From Candidatus Gastranaerophilales bacterium (GTDB lineage Bacteria; Cyanobacteriota; Vampirovibrionia; Gastranaerophilales; Gastranaerophilaceae), in assembly GCA_944325615.1 (NCBI GenBank), contig CALVAU010000163.1:1-10097 (forward strand): a DNA stretch of 10,097 nt. Direction: 5' to 3'. Of the stretch, positions 1 through 6,945 are shown in pieces. The notes beneath the pieces are model-generated. The model searched no databases and had not been told where the DNA came from. It saw only the letters and a program-made list of their open reading frames with translations. How positions within the stretch are numbered: position 1 is the stretch's first letter; each line of letters begins with the position of its first letter. Position numbers and translations under genes: made by a program.

Positions 1-145
1 AATATTCCGGAACTGGTTGTTCTTTTACATTTATTTCAAATTTACGTAATTGATTGTAAAATATTGTAACAAATTTTAATAAAAATCCCCAAAGTTTAAA
101 GATTTACTTCGTATAAGCCGATTTAAAAAATAATGGAGTTTTTTT
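1..145. other. Leader region with no certain gene
   Basis: Nothing here can be called with confidence. Short frames stay open from the left edge on the plus strand, ending at stops at 48, 54 or 69, so the first bases could be the tail of an upstream gene, but the pieces are too short to judge. A minus-strand frame is open off the left edge but has no ATG, GTG or TTG. A clear ribosome binding site, GGAG at 135-138, serves the gene that begins at 146. No convincing -35/-10 pair was found: TATAAG at 112-117 is a possible -10 without a matching -35. Confidence 0.4.
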
Positions 146-3100
146 ATGCATTTTGAAACGCTCAAGGATTTACGAATTAACAAATTAATAATGTGGGAGA
201 TACTTCGCAAAGATTTAGAAGCGAATAAAACTGACTCACAAACCATTGAAAAAATGCACTCTATTTTCAGTAAAGTAGATGTCAATAATGATCAGATTTT
301 GAGTCAACAAGAACTTAAAAATATGCTTTCATTATTAAATTCAATAGATCGTAATCAAGATCAAAAAATAAGTAACCAAGAGCTAAGTAATTTAGTTAGA
401 TCACAAAATCTGGGAACTAAAAATGCAGAAGATTTAAATCAATTTATAGAAATACTCAAATCTCAAATGGATTTGTCAAAAAAATATAATTATGACTTTG
501 GTTCAACGCAAACCAATTCAGAATCTATCCAAAAATTAAGAATTAAACAACCCTTAGGTACAAATTCTACGCATGAAACAAATAATATTCAACCTGAAGA
601 AAATTTATCAGGAATAGAACAAGATTCTAAGAGTAAAGAAGAAAAAAAACAAGCGTTAACAGAATATGTCGTCCAGCCTGGTGATACGCCTGATAGAATA
701 GCTAAAAAATTCGGATTAGCAGGTGAAGATGCAAAAGAATTTATTGAACATTTAAAAAAACAGACGAATGAAAAAGGTTGGTTTATTGTTGGACAAAAAA
801 TTACGCTATTAGGTGATCATGCTGAAGCCATAGACAACATGAGTGATTACACTGAAGATAAGGCGGAATTAAATTCGCGCTGGGCAAATACTGAAGCTGG
901 CAGAAAAGCTCTTGCTCAAGCTCAAAAGACTAAAGAAGGTTCTCCAACAAGTAATCCCCAAACTAAAAATGGTAACGGATCTAGTGCAGTATCTGAAAAC
1001 GCACTACCTAAAACGATTCAGGATCGTATTGAGTCACTTAAACAGCGTGGAGATTCCTACGAAATTATTGGTGATGCTCAAAAGGGATACACTATAAAAA
1101 TAACATCCGGTCAATACATGGACCAACGTGAAATCGGGCTAATTGAATTAAAATATGATTCATCGGGAAAATTACTGACTAATACTCAGAAATATAATAA
1201 TGGGCAAATTAGTGAAACAACCTATTCAGGTTTTGAGCAAACAAAATTAATTGCACTGCCTGCTCCTGAAAAATTTCAAAAAATTGCAGAAAATATGCAA
1301 AAAGAAAGTGGTGGTAAGGCAAGGCTTGAATATAATAAAGAAACCGGTAACTATGAAATTATTCAAACAGATATAAATTATAAAGATGTCAAAGAAATAA
1401 GAACCGTTCTTTCAGATAAAGCTTGGCAAGAAAATTTAAGCTATACTGATGCTGCAAAAGAAGGATTTAAAGATGCGTGGAATTCTTTTAGGCTTGTAGA
1501 TCCTAATTCTTGGAAAAAAGCTGTTAATGCCGGTCTAAAAAATCGAGAAGATAGAATTACTGATGCGGATTATATCTTAACTCAGACAACAACTTATAAT
1601 GACGGAAAAGTAGTTGAAGGAACTTATTCTGAGGGTAAGCTTAAAACAAATAAAGTTATACAAGCTTCAAAAGTTGCTGCTCCTGAAAAACCGAAAGAAA
1701 ATAATAAAATAAACACAGCGGCAGACATATACTTTGACATGCCTAAAGACGCACCTGAAAACGCTAAAAAATTTGCTAATTCTCTTGTTAATAATAAAGC
1801 CGAGCTAATGCGACAATTAGGTATAGATAATGATACCTATAATGTTTTAGCTCAAACTGCTATAGGGATTGCAGGAAAAGAGACAAACTTTGGAGAGCAA
1901 ACAACTCGTCAAACAGCAAAAGATATTTTACGAAACATGGATGTAGCAGGAGTTAAAGATTGGTCATATGGTATGACCCAGCTTAAATATTCCCTACACA
2001 CACAAGATCCGGAAATTAAAAGAAATATGGAAGCGTTAGGTATTACAAAAGAAGAACAACTTTTGGATCCTGAAGTTTCAGCAAAAGCAACAATAGTATT
2101 ACTAGCAACCTTAAACAAACGTCTTGATACTGCAAAATATCAAAAAGGTATAGAAACAGCGCAAGATACAATTGTGCAATACAAGGGCTGGCAAATAAAT
2201 GAATATGGAATTGGAGAAAAAACTGGCAACACAGAAGCTTGGACAAACGAAATAAGTAGGCAAGATGCTCTTTGTGCACTATGGAACGGAGGCGAAGCCG
2301 TTTCTCTAATTAATGGTACCTTTAAACCACAAGGTTGGGAATATACAAGAGTTGTAAATGAATACACAAATAAATACAAACTTGTTGAAACAAAAGACGC
2401 AAGAGCAGAAGCACAAAATAAAAGTGAAAGAACAAGAACCTTTGAAGATATGACAAATAATGGAGAAATGGGTTCTGTAGTATTTTTGCCAGCAATGTAT
2501 TCGGACAAAGCAAAACATCTTAATACTGCGACGGAAATAAAAGCACTTAATCAATCTTTAAAAGAAAAAAATATTAATCCAAATCTTAGAACGCAACTGG
2601 TTACAGCACTTCAAAATGGTGAATTAAGCTTTGACTTTGGGCTTAATAAAGAAGAAATAGAATCTTTAACTAATTCAGACATAAAGCTTTTATTAATGCA
2701 CCTCAAAGAACTTAAAACACAAGTAAATTCAAATCCAAATATAAATACATCAGATGGCATAAATGAGCAAGAAGCATCAATATTAAGAAACAAATATTCT
2801 ACAACTGTCGGAAATGCTGAAAATAAATTTAGGCAAGAGTATTTAAATGCCCATAGTGCAGTATATAATGCTTCAGACAATAATCCGAAAGTCTTACGTG
2901 AAACTAGTACTGCAAATAGAAATATGGATTTTGTAAGTTCTAATGGAGTAAGAAAAGGATTCCAGCATGAGAGACCTCTACCTGTAAATACAAGTACAAG
3001 TAATGGAAAAATATCTGATGAAGCTAATGCTCTTGCAAATGCAGGATATAGTGTTGCTATGCAAAATCCAAACAATCAAAAAAGCGGATATTGTTTAACC

Positions 3101-3526
3101 GGCGTAAAAGAAGCAATGGAAAAAGCAGGCATTAATATAAGTGATATGTCAAAATATGGAAATACTCCAAAGTATGTTCAAAACTGGTTTGCGGCACATC
3201 CTGAAATGTTTACACCCGTTGAATATGTATCACTTGGTGATGGAACGGCGCGAGAAATAAATTCTTCTGATATAACAAATCTTCCTGCTGGATACATTGT
3301 AATTTGGACACCTGGAGAAGAGCATAATGACCAAGCCGGCCATATAGCAATAACAAACGGTAATGGACAAGGATATGCTGATGCAACAGATAATTTACAA
3401 TGGGGTAATTACAGTAACAATAAGGCTGATTCGGGTAAAGGTGAACATGGTAAATTCGTAGTTTACAAACTTTCTGATAATTGGAATATTGATCCAAGCA
3501 CAGGAAAACTTGTATTTAAAGGATAG
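146..3526 (+). CDS. Large modular peptidoglycan hydrolase (EF-hand, LysM, lysozyme-like and NlpC/CHAP-like domains)
   Basis: The predicted role is cell-wall cleavage: sugar backbone by the lysozyme-like domain, peptide or amide bond by the C-terminal domain. Seen along the 1126 residues: two EF-hand calcium loops at 45-56 (DVNNDQILSQQE) and 68-79 (DRNQDQKISNQE), with acidic/Asn ligands at loop positions 1, 3, 5 and Glu at 12; a LysM domain at about 172-223 beginning YVVQPGDT; two related beta-rich modules at about 300-378 and 387-517; a transglycosylase/lysozyme-like domain at about 525-760 with candidate catalytic Glu579 in GKETNFG and SYGMTQ at 607-612; a helical linker; and an NlpC/P60- or CHAP-like domain at about 955-1110 with Cys983 (GYCLTGVKEAMEKAG), His1066 (AGHIAIT) and Asp1079 or Asp1082 as third polar residue. 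The start follows GGAG by seven bases. No N-terminal signal peptide or membrane segment is visible, so the export route is unknown. Domain types are fairly secure; bond specificity is inferred. Confidence 0.85.
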   Translation: MHFETLKDLRINKLIMWEILRKDLEANKTDSQTIEKMHSIFSKVDVNNDQILSQQELKNMLSLLNSIDRNQDQKISNQELSNLVRSQNLGTKNAEDLNQFIEILKSQMDLSKKYNYDFGSTQTNSESIQKLRIKQPLGTNSTHETNNIQPEENLSGIEQDSKSKEEKKQALTEYVVQPGDTPDRIAKKFGLAGEDAKEFIEHLKKQTNEKGWFIVGQKITLLGDHAEAIDNMSDYTEDKAELNSRWANTEAGRKALAQAQKTKEGSPTSNPQTKNGNGSSAVSENALPKTIQDRIESLKQRGDSYEIIGDAQKGYTIKITSGQYMDQREIGLIELKYDSSGKLLTNTQKYNNGQISETTYSGFEQTKLIALPAPEKFQKIAENMQKESGGKARLEYNKETGNYEIIQTDINYKDVKEIRTVLSDKAWQENLSYTDAAKEGFKDAWNSFRLVDPNSWKKAVNAGLKNREDRITDADYILTQTTTYNDGKVVEGTYSEGKLKTNKVIQASKVAAPEKPKENNKINTAADIYFDMPKDAPENAKKFANSLVNNKAELMRQLGIDNDTYNVLAQTAIGIAGKETNFGEQTTRQTAKDILRNMDVAGVKDWSYGMTQLKYSLHTQDPEIKRNMEALGITKEEQLLDPEVSAKATIVLLATLNKRLDTAKYQKGIETAQDTIVQYKGWQINEYGIGEKTGNTEAWTNEISRQDALCALWNGGEAVSLINGTFKPQGWEYTRVVNEYTNKYKLVETKDARAEAQNKSERTRTFEDMTNNGEMGSVVFLPAMYSDKAKHLNTATEIKALNQSLKEKNINPNLRTQLVTALQNGELSFDFGLNKEEIESLTNSDIKLLLMHLKELKTQVNSNPNINTSDGINEQEASILRNKYSTTVGNAENKFRQEYLNAHSAVYNASDNNPKVLRETSTANRNMDFVSSNGVRKGFQHERPLPVNTSTSNGKISDEANALANAGYSVAMQNPNNQKSGYCLTGVKEAMEKAGINISDMSKYGNTPKYVQNWFAAHPEMFTPVEYVSLGDGTAREINSSDITNLPAGYIVIWTPGEEHNDQAGHIAITNGNGQGYADATDNLQWGNYSNNKADSGKGEHGKFVVYKLSDNWNIDPSTGKLVFKG

Positions 3527-3534
3527 TATCCTTT
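3518..3534. repeat. Perfect short inverted repeat over the hydrolase stop codon
   Basis: AAAGGAT, three bases, ATCCTTT: a seven-base perfect stem whose loop region includes part of the TAG stop codon at 3524-3526. It lies between converging genes and could act as a weak transcription end or RNA-stabilising hairpin. No T-run follows directly on either strand, so it is not a standard intrinsic terminator. Confidence 0.35.
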
Positions 3535-3581
3535 GCTATATTCTATAAATTAATTCTATTTTTAGGTTGTCAAAATTAATA

Positions 3582-4190
3582 TTACTGCCTGCAAAGTTTT
3601 TTTATCCAAATAAAATAGTTTAAATTGAAAGGATTTTTAAAACCGTTTTTCTTGTAAAAATCTTTGGTATTATTCAGTGCAAATAATTCTAGTGATTTAT
3701 CAGATATTTCTTTAAAAGAATCCAGAATCCCGCGGCCTATATTTTTGTATAAAGGTAATGTGCTATTTTTAGTTCTAAAAATTTTAGTAAATATTTTTGA
3801 GAATAAACTTTTTTGAGGGGGATTGTTGTTTATATATTTGGGGTTAACTTGCAGAAGAACAATTTTATTTAGATCTTCTTTATTCTCAAATTCAGCTAGG
3901 CCTAAAATCTTTTTATAGTCGAGCGTTTGAAAATTATCTTTTTGTATAGTTAGTGCATAATATTTTTTATTAGTATTAATCAAAGATTTATTGGATAAAG
4001 CTGATTGATATATTGTGCTACTAAATTCGGAGTTCCAGTTTTTATCTATATTGGATAAAGTTTTTAAGTCATTGAAATCATTTGGGTTGAGTTCAATAAA
4101 CGAGCTTTTGACAGGAATATACCTATTATCAATTCTTTGCTTAATATTTCTTTTATGAATGAATGTGCCATTGAAAGAGATTTTATTCAT
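3582..4190 (-). CDS. GNAT-type N-acetyltransferase-like protein
   Basis: A 202-residue protein whose second half looks like a GCN5-related acetyltransferase, an enzyme class that moves an acetyl group from acetyl-CoA to an amine; the substrate cannot be told. Seen: a strand ILGLAEFE (95-102), the following strand IVLLQVNPKY (110-119), a pyrophosphate-loop-like YKNIGRGIL (148-155) fitting the GxG core of motif A, and the typical closing helix LFALNNTKDFYKKNGF (169-184). Between the second strand and the loop there is an insertion of about 27 residues (120-147), rich in Lys, Phe and Asn. The first residues, MNKISFNGTF, match a short opening style I associate with gut Vampirovibrionia. The ribosome binding site is weak (AAGA, about eight bases before the ATG). 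It begins 44 bases after the glycosylase gene on the same strand, so the two are probably co-transcribed. It converges on the large hydrolase gene. Confidence 0.65.
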   Translation of the reverse strand: MNKISFNGTFIHKRNIKQRIDNRYIPVKSSFIELNPNDFNDLKTLSNIDKNWNSEFSSTIYQSALSNKSLINTNKKYYALTIQKDNFQTLDYKKILGLAEFENKEDLNKIVLLQVNPKYINNNPPQKSLFSKIFTKIFRTKNSTLPLYKNIGRGILDSFKEISDKSLELFALNNTKDFYKKNGFKNPFNLNYFIWIKKLCRQ

Positions 4191-4234
4191 ATATATATCT
4201 TAAACCCGTAAAAATATTTTTTGTTATTTGAATA

Positions 4235-4726
4235 TTAAATCTTTATAATATATGACCATTTTTGGTATAAATCATTTAATGAATATTTGGCATTAGCAGG
4301 ACTTGTTGAAGGGAGTTTATAGCAGCTGTATTTTTTTATTAGGTCAGGAAAATATTTTTTGAATGCAGAGTATGCTTTATTGCCGTTAAGACAGATTTTT
4401 TTGATGTTCGGATAATCTTCAAGTAATTTCTCTATATTATTGGGGACTTCTTCTTGAATGTTTGAATCCAGACTTCCTTCTCTTTTGCAAAATTTTATTA
4501 CATCCCATAGTGCAAAATTATTTTTGAGTAAAATTTTGATTTTATCATTATAATTTAATTCGTATAAGTCAGGAGATTTGCATAAAAGTCCCATAATTTT
4601 CCAAAATCTGTTTTGTGGATGGGCATAATATTTTTGTTCTTCAAGAGATTTTATACCAGGCATTGAGCCTAATATAAGAATTTTTGATTTGGTATTAACT
4701 TGTGGTGAAAAACTTTCACATTTCAT
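4235..4726 (-). CDS. DNA-deoxyinosine / uracil-DNA glycosylase, family-6 (HDG) type
   Basis: A 163-residue base-excision repair enzyme of the uracil-DNA glycosylase superfamily, most like the hypoxanthine-DNA glycosylase branch that removes deaminated adenine (hypoxanthine) from DNA. Seen: motif 1, ILGSMPGIKSLEEQKYYAHP, at 17-36, followed by QNRFW, where Asn39 is the expected catalytic residue (recalled from work on the Methanosarcina enzyme); a central FALWDV segment (71-76); IKKICLNG (108-115), typical of the core sheet; and motif 2, LPSTSPANA (138-146), the DNA-intercalation loop. Length is normal for the family. No Shine-Dalgarno site precedes the ATG; instead TATAAA lies six bases upstream, so the message may have little or no leader. 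The acetyltransferase gene follows 44 bases downstream. Family assignment is strong; exact base preference (hypoxanthine, uracil or both) is inferred. Confidence 0.85.
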   Translation of the reverse strand: MKCESFSPQVNTKSKILILGSMPGIKSLEEQKYYAHPQNRFWKIMGLLCKSPDLYELNYNDKIKILLKNNFALWDVIKFCKREGSLDSNIQEEVPNNIEKLLEDYPNIKKICLNGNKAYSAFKKYFPDLIKKYSCYKLPSTSPANAKYSLNDLYQKWSYIIKI

Positions 4727-4732
4727 AATAAT

Positions 4733-4738
4733 TTTATA
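4733..4738 (-). promoter_or_regulatory. Possible -10 element for the glycosylase gene
   Basis: On the minus strand TATAAA ends six bases before the ATG of the glycosylase, with no good -35 at 16-18 bases. A second candidate, TATAAT at 4772-4777 on the minus strand, would give a leader of about 40 bases without a ribosome binding site. Which is used cannot be decided from sequence. Confidence 0.3.
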
Positions 4739-4779
4739 CTAGCATTAATTTATATAAAATGTTATTTAAACATTATAGT

Positions 4780-4785
4780 TTGACA
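4780..4785 (+). promoter_or_regulatory. Consensus -35 box TTGACA in the divergent spacer
   Basis: A perfect TTGACA in the 164-base gap (4727-4890) between the glycosylase gene and the gene starting at 4891. The best -10 at normal distance is poor (TTAAAA at 4802-4807); TATAAA at 4811-4816 is too far, and TATAAT at 4859-4864 lacks its own -35. The spacer holds no visible gene and is otherwise plain AT-rich sequence. Confidence 0.3.
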
Positions 4786-4890
4786 ATTATATTAATAAAT
4801 GTTAAAAAAATATAAAACATAGGATATTAATTAGCAAAAAATATTTTTACACGGATTATATAATTATTAATCAAGGAAAAAGGAGTACTT

Positions 4891-5610
4891 ATGTTATCTG
4901 TTCAAAGTTACAATTTTGCGCCAAAGAGCAACCTTTATTTTAAAAGTAATGAGACTAAACCAGATACTGACAAGACAAAACCTGAAGTATTTCAAACACA
5001 TGCGGGACTTAAGACAGGTGCTGTATGGGCGGGTGTTCAAGGTTTAGTCGGTTTAACATCATATTTGGGGATTAAGCAAGCTAATAAGGTAGGTCTCCAA
5101 AATGCTATTATTGATGAGCTAGTTGAGCAGGGAGAAGGAATTCCAGAATATTTGAAAGAAGAACAAAAAGAGATCAAAAATGCGCTCAAAAATGTTAATA
5201 AAACTTTAGCTATATGTCTGCCAATAGCTATATTATTCTCTTTAGGCTCAGGTTTCCTAGTTGATAAGTTGATAAATGATAAACAAACCAAATTTGCTGA
5301 TAAATTATCATTATCAAATAAAAAAGATATCCTGGCTGAAGAAGATCATGCAGAATTAACCAGAAAAGATAATGTGTATTATAAATCTAATATCGGTAAA
5401 ATGGTAGGTCCTGCACTAGGAGCTGTAATAGTGCCTGTTGGCAGTGTTATTGCATCTTCACTAAATAAAATAAAATTGCCTCCAGTTGTTTATGTTGGTG
5501 AAATTGCAGGCGGTGCTTTAGGCGGTCTGATTTTAGGAGCAATTACTGATAAAATAGCTAATAAAGGTGCTGCAAAGCACGCAGATAAGCAAAATGTACA
5601 AAATAGTTAA
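4891..5610 (+). CDS. Orphan membrane protein with four predicted membrane segments
   Basis: I do not recognise this 239-residue protein. Seen: an N-terminal stretch with the opening YNFAPKSNLYFKSN and a charged linker (about 1-38), then likely membrane segments at 39-60, 105-127, 171-191 and 199-219. The last two are rich in small residues (GPALGAVIVPVGS and GEIAGGALGGLILGA), as in glycine-zipper proteins. The loop between segments 1 and 2 is charged and probably helical (70-104), and the loop between 2 and 3 (128-170) is polar. The ends of segments 2 and 4 are alike (GFLVDKLIN..KFADK and GAITDKIAN..KHADK), suggesting an old duplication of a hairpin. AGGAG lies five bases before the ATG and decides the start. 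It is probably a single-gene unit, since a terminator follows. A role in membrane perturbation or protein packing would be guesswork. Confidence 0.75.
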   Translation: MLSVQSYNFAPKSNLYFKSNETKPDTDKTKPEVFQTHAGLKTGAVWAGVQGLVGLTSYLGIKQANKVGLQNAIIDELVEQGEGIPEYLKEEQKEIKNALKNVNKTLAICLPIAILFSLGSGFLVDKLINDKQTKFADKLSLSNKKDILAEEDHAELTRKDNVYYKSNIGKMVGPALGAVIVPVGSVIASSLNKIKLPPVVYVGEIAGGALGGLILGAITDKIANKGAAKHADKQNVQNS

Positions 5611-5642
5611 TAGTTTTGCATGTTTGATTTATCTAATTTAGC

Positions 5643-5675
5643 GGGGCAGGCAAATTATTTGTTTGTCCCATTTTT
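5643..5675 (+). terminator. Intrinsic terminator after the four-segment membrane protein gene
   Basis: GGGGCAGGCAAA at 5643-5654 pairs with TTTGTTTGTCCC at 5658-5669 over twelve base pairs (nine Watson-Crick, three G-U) with a three-base loop, followed by A and TTTTT. It stands 33 bases after the stop codon and separates this gene from the next. Confidence 0.8.
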
Positions 5676-5685
5676 AACGTTTAAA

Positions 5686-5714
5686 TTTACAAAATTTTTA
5701 ATGTATGGTATTTT
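5686..5714 (+). promoter_or_regulatory. Promoter for the eight-segment membrane protein gene
   Basis: TTTACA (5686-5691), a 17-base spacer and TATTTT (5709-5714), with TGG directly before it giving an extended -10. Transcription would start near 5721, leaving a leader of about 18 bases that still contains AAGGAG at 5726-5731. It lies just after a terminator, which fits an independent unit. Confidence 0.5.
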
Positions 5715-5738
5715 TATTTATAAATAAGGAGTTCTGAC

Positions 5739-6569
5739 ATGATTTGGAAAATATTTTTTATACTTTGGGTATTGTTATTTATGTTTTTGCAAGCTGGTGG
5801 AATCACAAGTACCTTCAAATTGTCTGAATTCACAATATCTGCAGGCTATATTTTAACTTTTATTTCTGTTTTGGTAGCTGGCTATTTTTATTCTTTAGGT
5901 TGGAATAAAAAAATGTACTCCAAAAAAGCAAATAATATTTTCTTTGTAATTATTTTATTATTTTTTATTGCGATTGCAACTTTAGCATTTTTTAGTGGCT
6001 ATTCAGCTTTGCAGGTACAAGCAAAAATGTCAGGGATATCTGATCTTGCTCCGTATGTAGTAAAACTAGCAGTTATTGTATTAGTTAGTTATTCGATAAT
6101 TGCATTACCGGTTATTGTAGCATTTTTTAGATATAAAAAACGTTATAATGAAATGCAAATTGTACAAAAACCTTATTGGAAATTGTTTTTAACTTATTTT
6201 GTGCTTACTGCTGCTGTAAATAGCATATACTGTTTGGTTTCAGGTGATATTAAACTTTATAATATATGGGATTATATAGATATAGTATTCTCATTTGTTA
6301 GTATATTTTGGGCATTAGGATATGCATATAATATTAAATTCAAAAAGCAAATTCTTTGGAAAGTTTTGTTTTTCCCTTGTGTTTTAACAAAAATGTTGTG
6401 TGTATATTTTGCAAGCGAAGCTTTTATGAATGTTACAGGAACTAATGTAATAAAAATTAGCTATTCTGGACTTGTTTTTGAAATATTTATATTCACAGCA
6501 GTATTTTATGCATTATATAGATATGCATTCACTGCTGATGTATATGAAAAGATAACAGAAAACAATTAA
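5739..6569 (+). CDS. Orphan multi-pass membrane protein, about eight segments
   Basis: I do not recognise a family for this 276-residue, very hydrophobic protein. Seen: probable membrane segments at about 3-20, 33-54, 66-87, 105-130, 147-166, 178-197, 205-226 and 241-263, joined by short loops. Positive charges cluster in the loops WNKKMYSKKAN (55-65), FRYKKRYNEM (130-139) and NIKFKKQ (198-204), which by the positive-inside rule should face the cytoplasm, placing both ends inside. A tail of about a dozen residues ends the protein. No transport, kinase or peptidase motif is visible. AAGGAG seven bases before the ATG supports the start. Its stop codon overlaps that of the small gene on the opposite strand. 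It could be a transporter-like or envelope protein, but nothing in the sequence tells which. Confidence 0.75.
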   Translation: MIWKIFFILWVLLFMFLQAGGITSTFKLSEFTISAGYILTFISVLVAGYFYSLGWNKKMYSKKANNIFFVIILLFFIAIATLAFFSGYSALQVQAKMSGISDLAPYVVKLAVIVLVSYSIIALPVIVAFFRYKKRYNEMQIVQKPYWKLFLTYFVLTAAVNSIYCLVSGDIKLYNIWDYIDIVFSFVSIFWALGYAYNIKFKKQILWKVLFFPCVLTKMLCVYFASEAFMNVTGTNVIKISYSGLVFEIFIFTAVFYALYRYAFTADVYEKITENN

Positions 6570-6817
6570 ACTTCAATAAATAATCTTTGGCCTACAATAT
6601 TTTGTTTGCCATTGTAGTATCCAGCAAAATATCCTCCTCGAACGGGATTGTTTTTTGCATAAGTAACACTGTTAAATCTATTGCCGTTGTAATTTACAAA
6701 CGGGTTATTGCTAAATGGATTATTGCTTGATGAAACTGTGCTGATTGCATGTGTACTTACTTGCGCAGACTGTTGCGGTGTAAAAGCATTTGATAATATA
6801 CTTACTAAACTAGCCAT
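6566..6817 (-). CDS. Small Asn/Gly-rich orphan protein (83 residues)
   Basis: The function is unknown. The gene looks real because it has a fair ribosome binding site (GAGGG at 6827-6831, nine bases before the ATG) and a strong extended -10 promoter upstream. Seen: an N-terminal part rich in Ser, Ala and Gln (1-30); a perfect tandem repeat SNNPF-SNNPF (31-40); an Asn/Tyr-rich middle; and a Gly/Tyr-rich end with GGYFAGYYNG (61-70) and the closing IVGQRLFIEV. There is no membrane segment, Cys or His cluster. The composition suggests a disordered or beta-forming surface or assembly protein, but that is inference. Its stop codon shares bases with the stop of the membrane protein gene on the other strand. 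Confidence 0.65.
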   Translation of the reverse strand: MASLVSILSNAFTPQQSAQVSTHAISTVSSSNNPFSNNPFVNYNGNRFNSVTYAKNNPVRGGYFAGYYNGKQNIVGQRLFIEV

Positions 6818-6873
6818 CGTACTAAACCCTCACTTACTATGAACTTATTAATGATTATTTCTTTTCAGTCATT

Positions 6874-6882
6874 ATTATAGCA
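6874..6882 (-). promoter_or_regulatory. Extended -10 promoter of the 83-residue protein gene
   Basis: On the minus strand the sequence is TGCTATAAT, a perfect extended -10. The -35 position (TAAACT) is weak, which extended -10 promoters tolerate. The start would be near 6867, giving a leader of about 50 bases. Confidence 0.6.
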
Positions 6883-6886
6883 CAAA

Positions 6887-6906
6887 TTTATAAAAAAGTT
6901 TATAAA
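6887..6906. repeat. Two TTTATAAA palindromes twelve bases apart
   Basis: Identical eight-base palindromes at 6887-6894 and 6899-6906 sit over the -35 region of the minus-strand promoter and about 40 bases upstream of the purD-like promoter. They could be a regulator site, but such AT-rich words also occur by chance here. Confidence 0.25.
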
Positions 6907-6945
6907 TCTTAATAAAATACTTCTTTTATTGTATGATTAATCACC

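Noticed and set aside
1..69. Possible 3' end of a plus-strand gene at the left edge
   Set aside because: All three plus frames are open for 15-22 codons from the edge, and none shows a recognisable C-terminus.
1..108. Minus-strand open frame running off the left edge, reading FYNQLRKFEINVKEQP in part
   Set aside because: It looks protein-like but has no ATG, GTG or TTG inside the window and is bounded by a stop near 108, so it cannot be a gene start and is too short to judge.
2140..2554. Several minus-strand frames of 60-120 codons opposite the large hydrolase
   Set aside because: They are rich in Phe, Leu, Ser and Cys as expected from the reverse of a Lys/Asn/Glu-rich gene, and no upstream ribosome binding site was found.
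2611..3075. 154-codon minus-strand frame opposite the hydrolase
   Set aside because: It is a shadow frame of the real gene, whose domains continue on the plus strand throughout.
4727..4890. Small RNA or riboswitch in the divergent spacer
   Set aside because: Only AT-rich sequence with promoter-like words is present; no stable stem or conserved aptamer pattern was seen.
6592..6617. Inverted repeat CTACAAT...ATTGTAG as a terminator for the eight-segment membrane protein gene
   Set aside because: The stem has only seven pairs, a twelve-base loop and no T-run, and it lies in the coding part of the small opposite gene.
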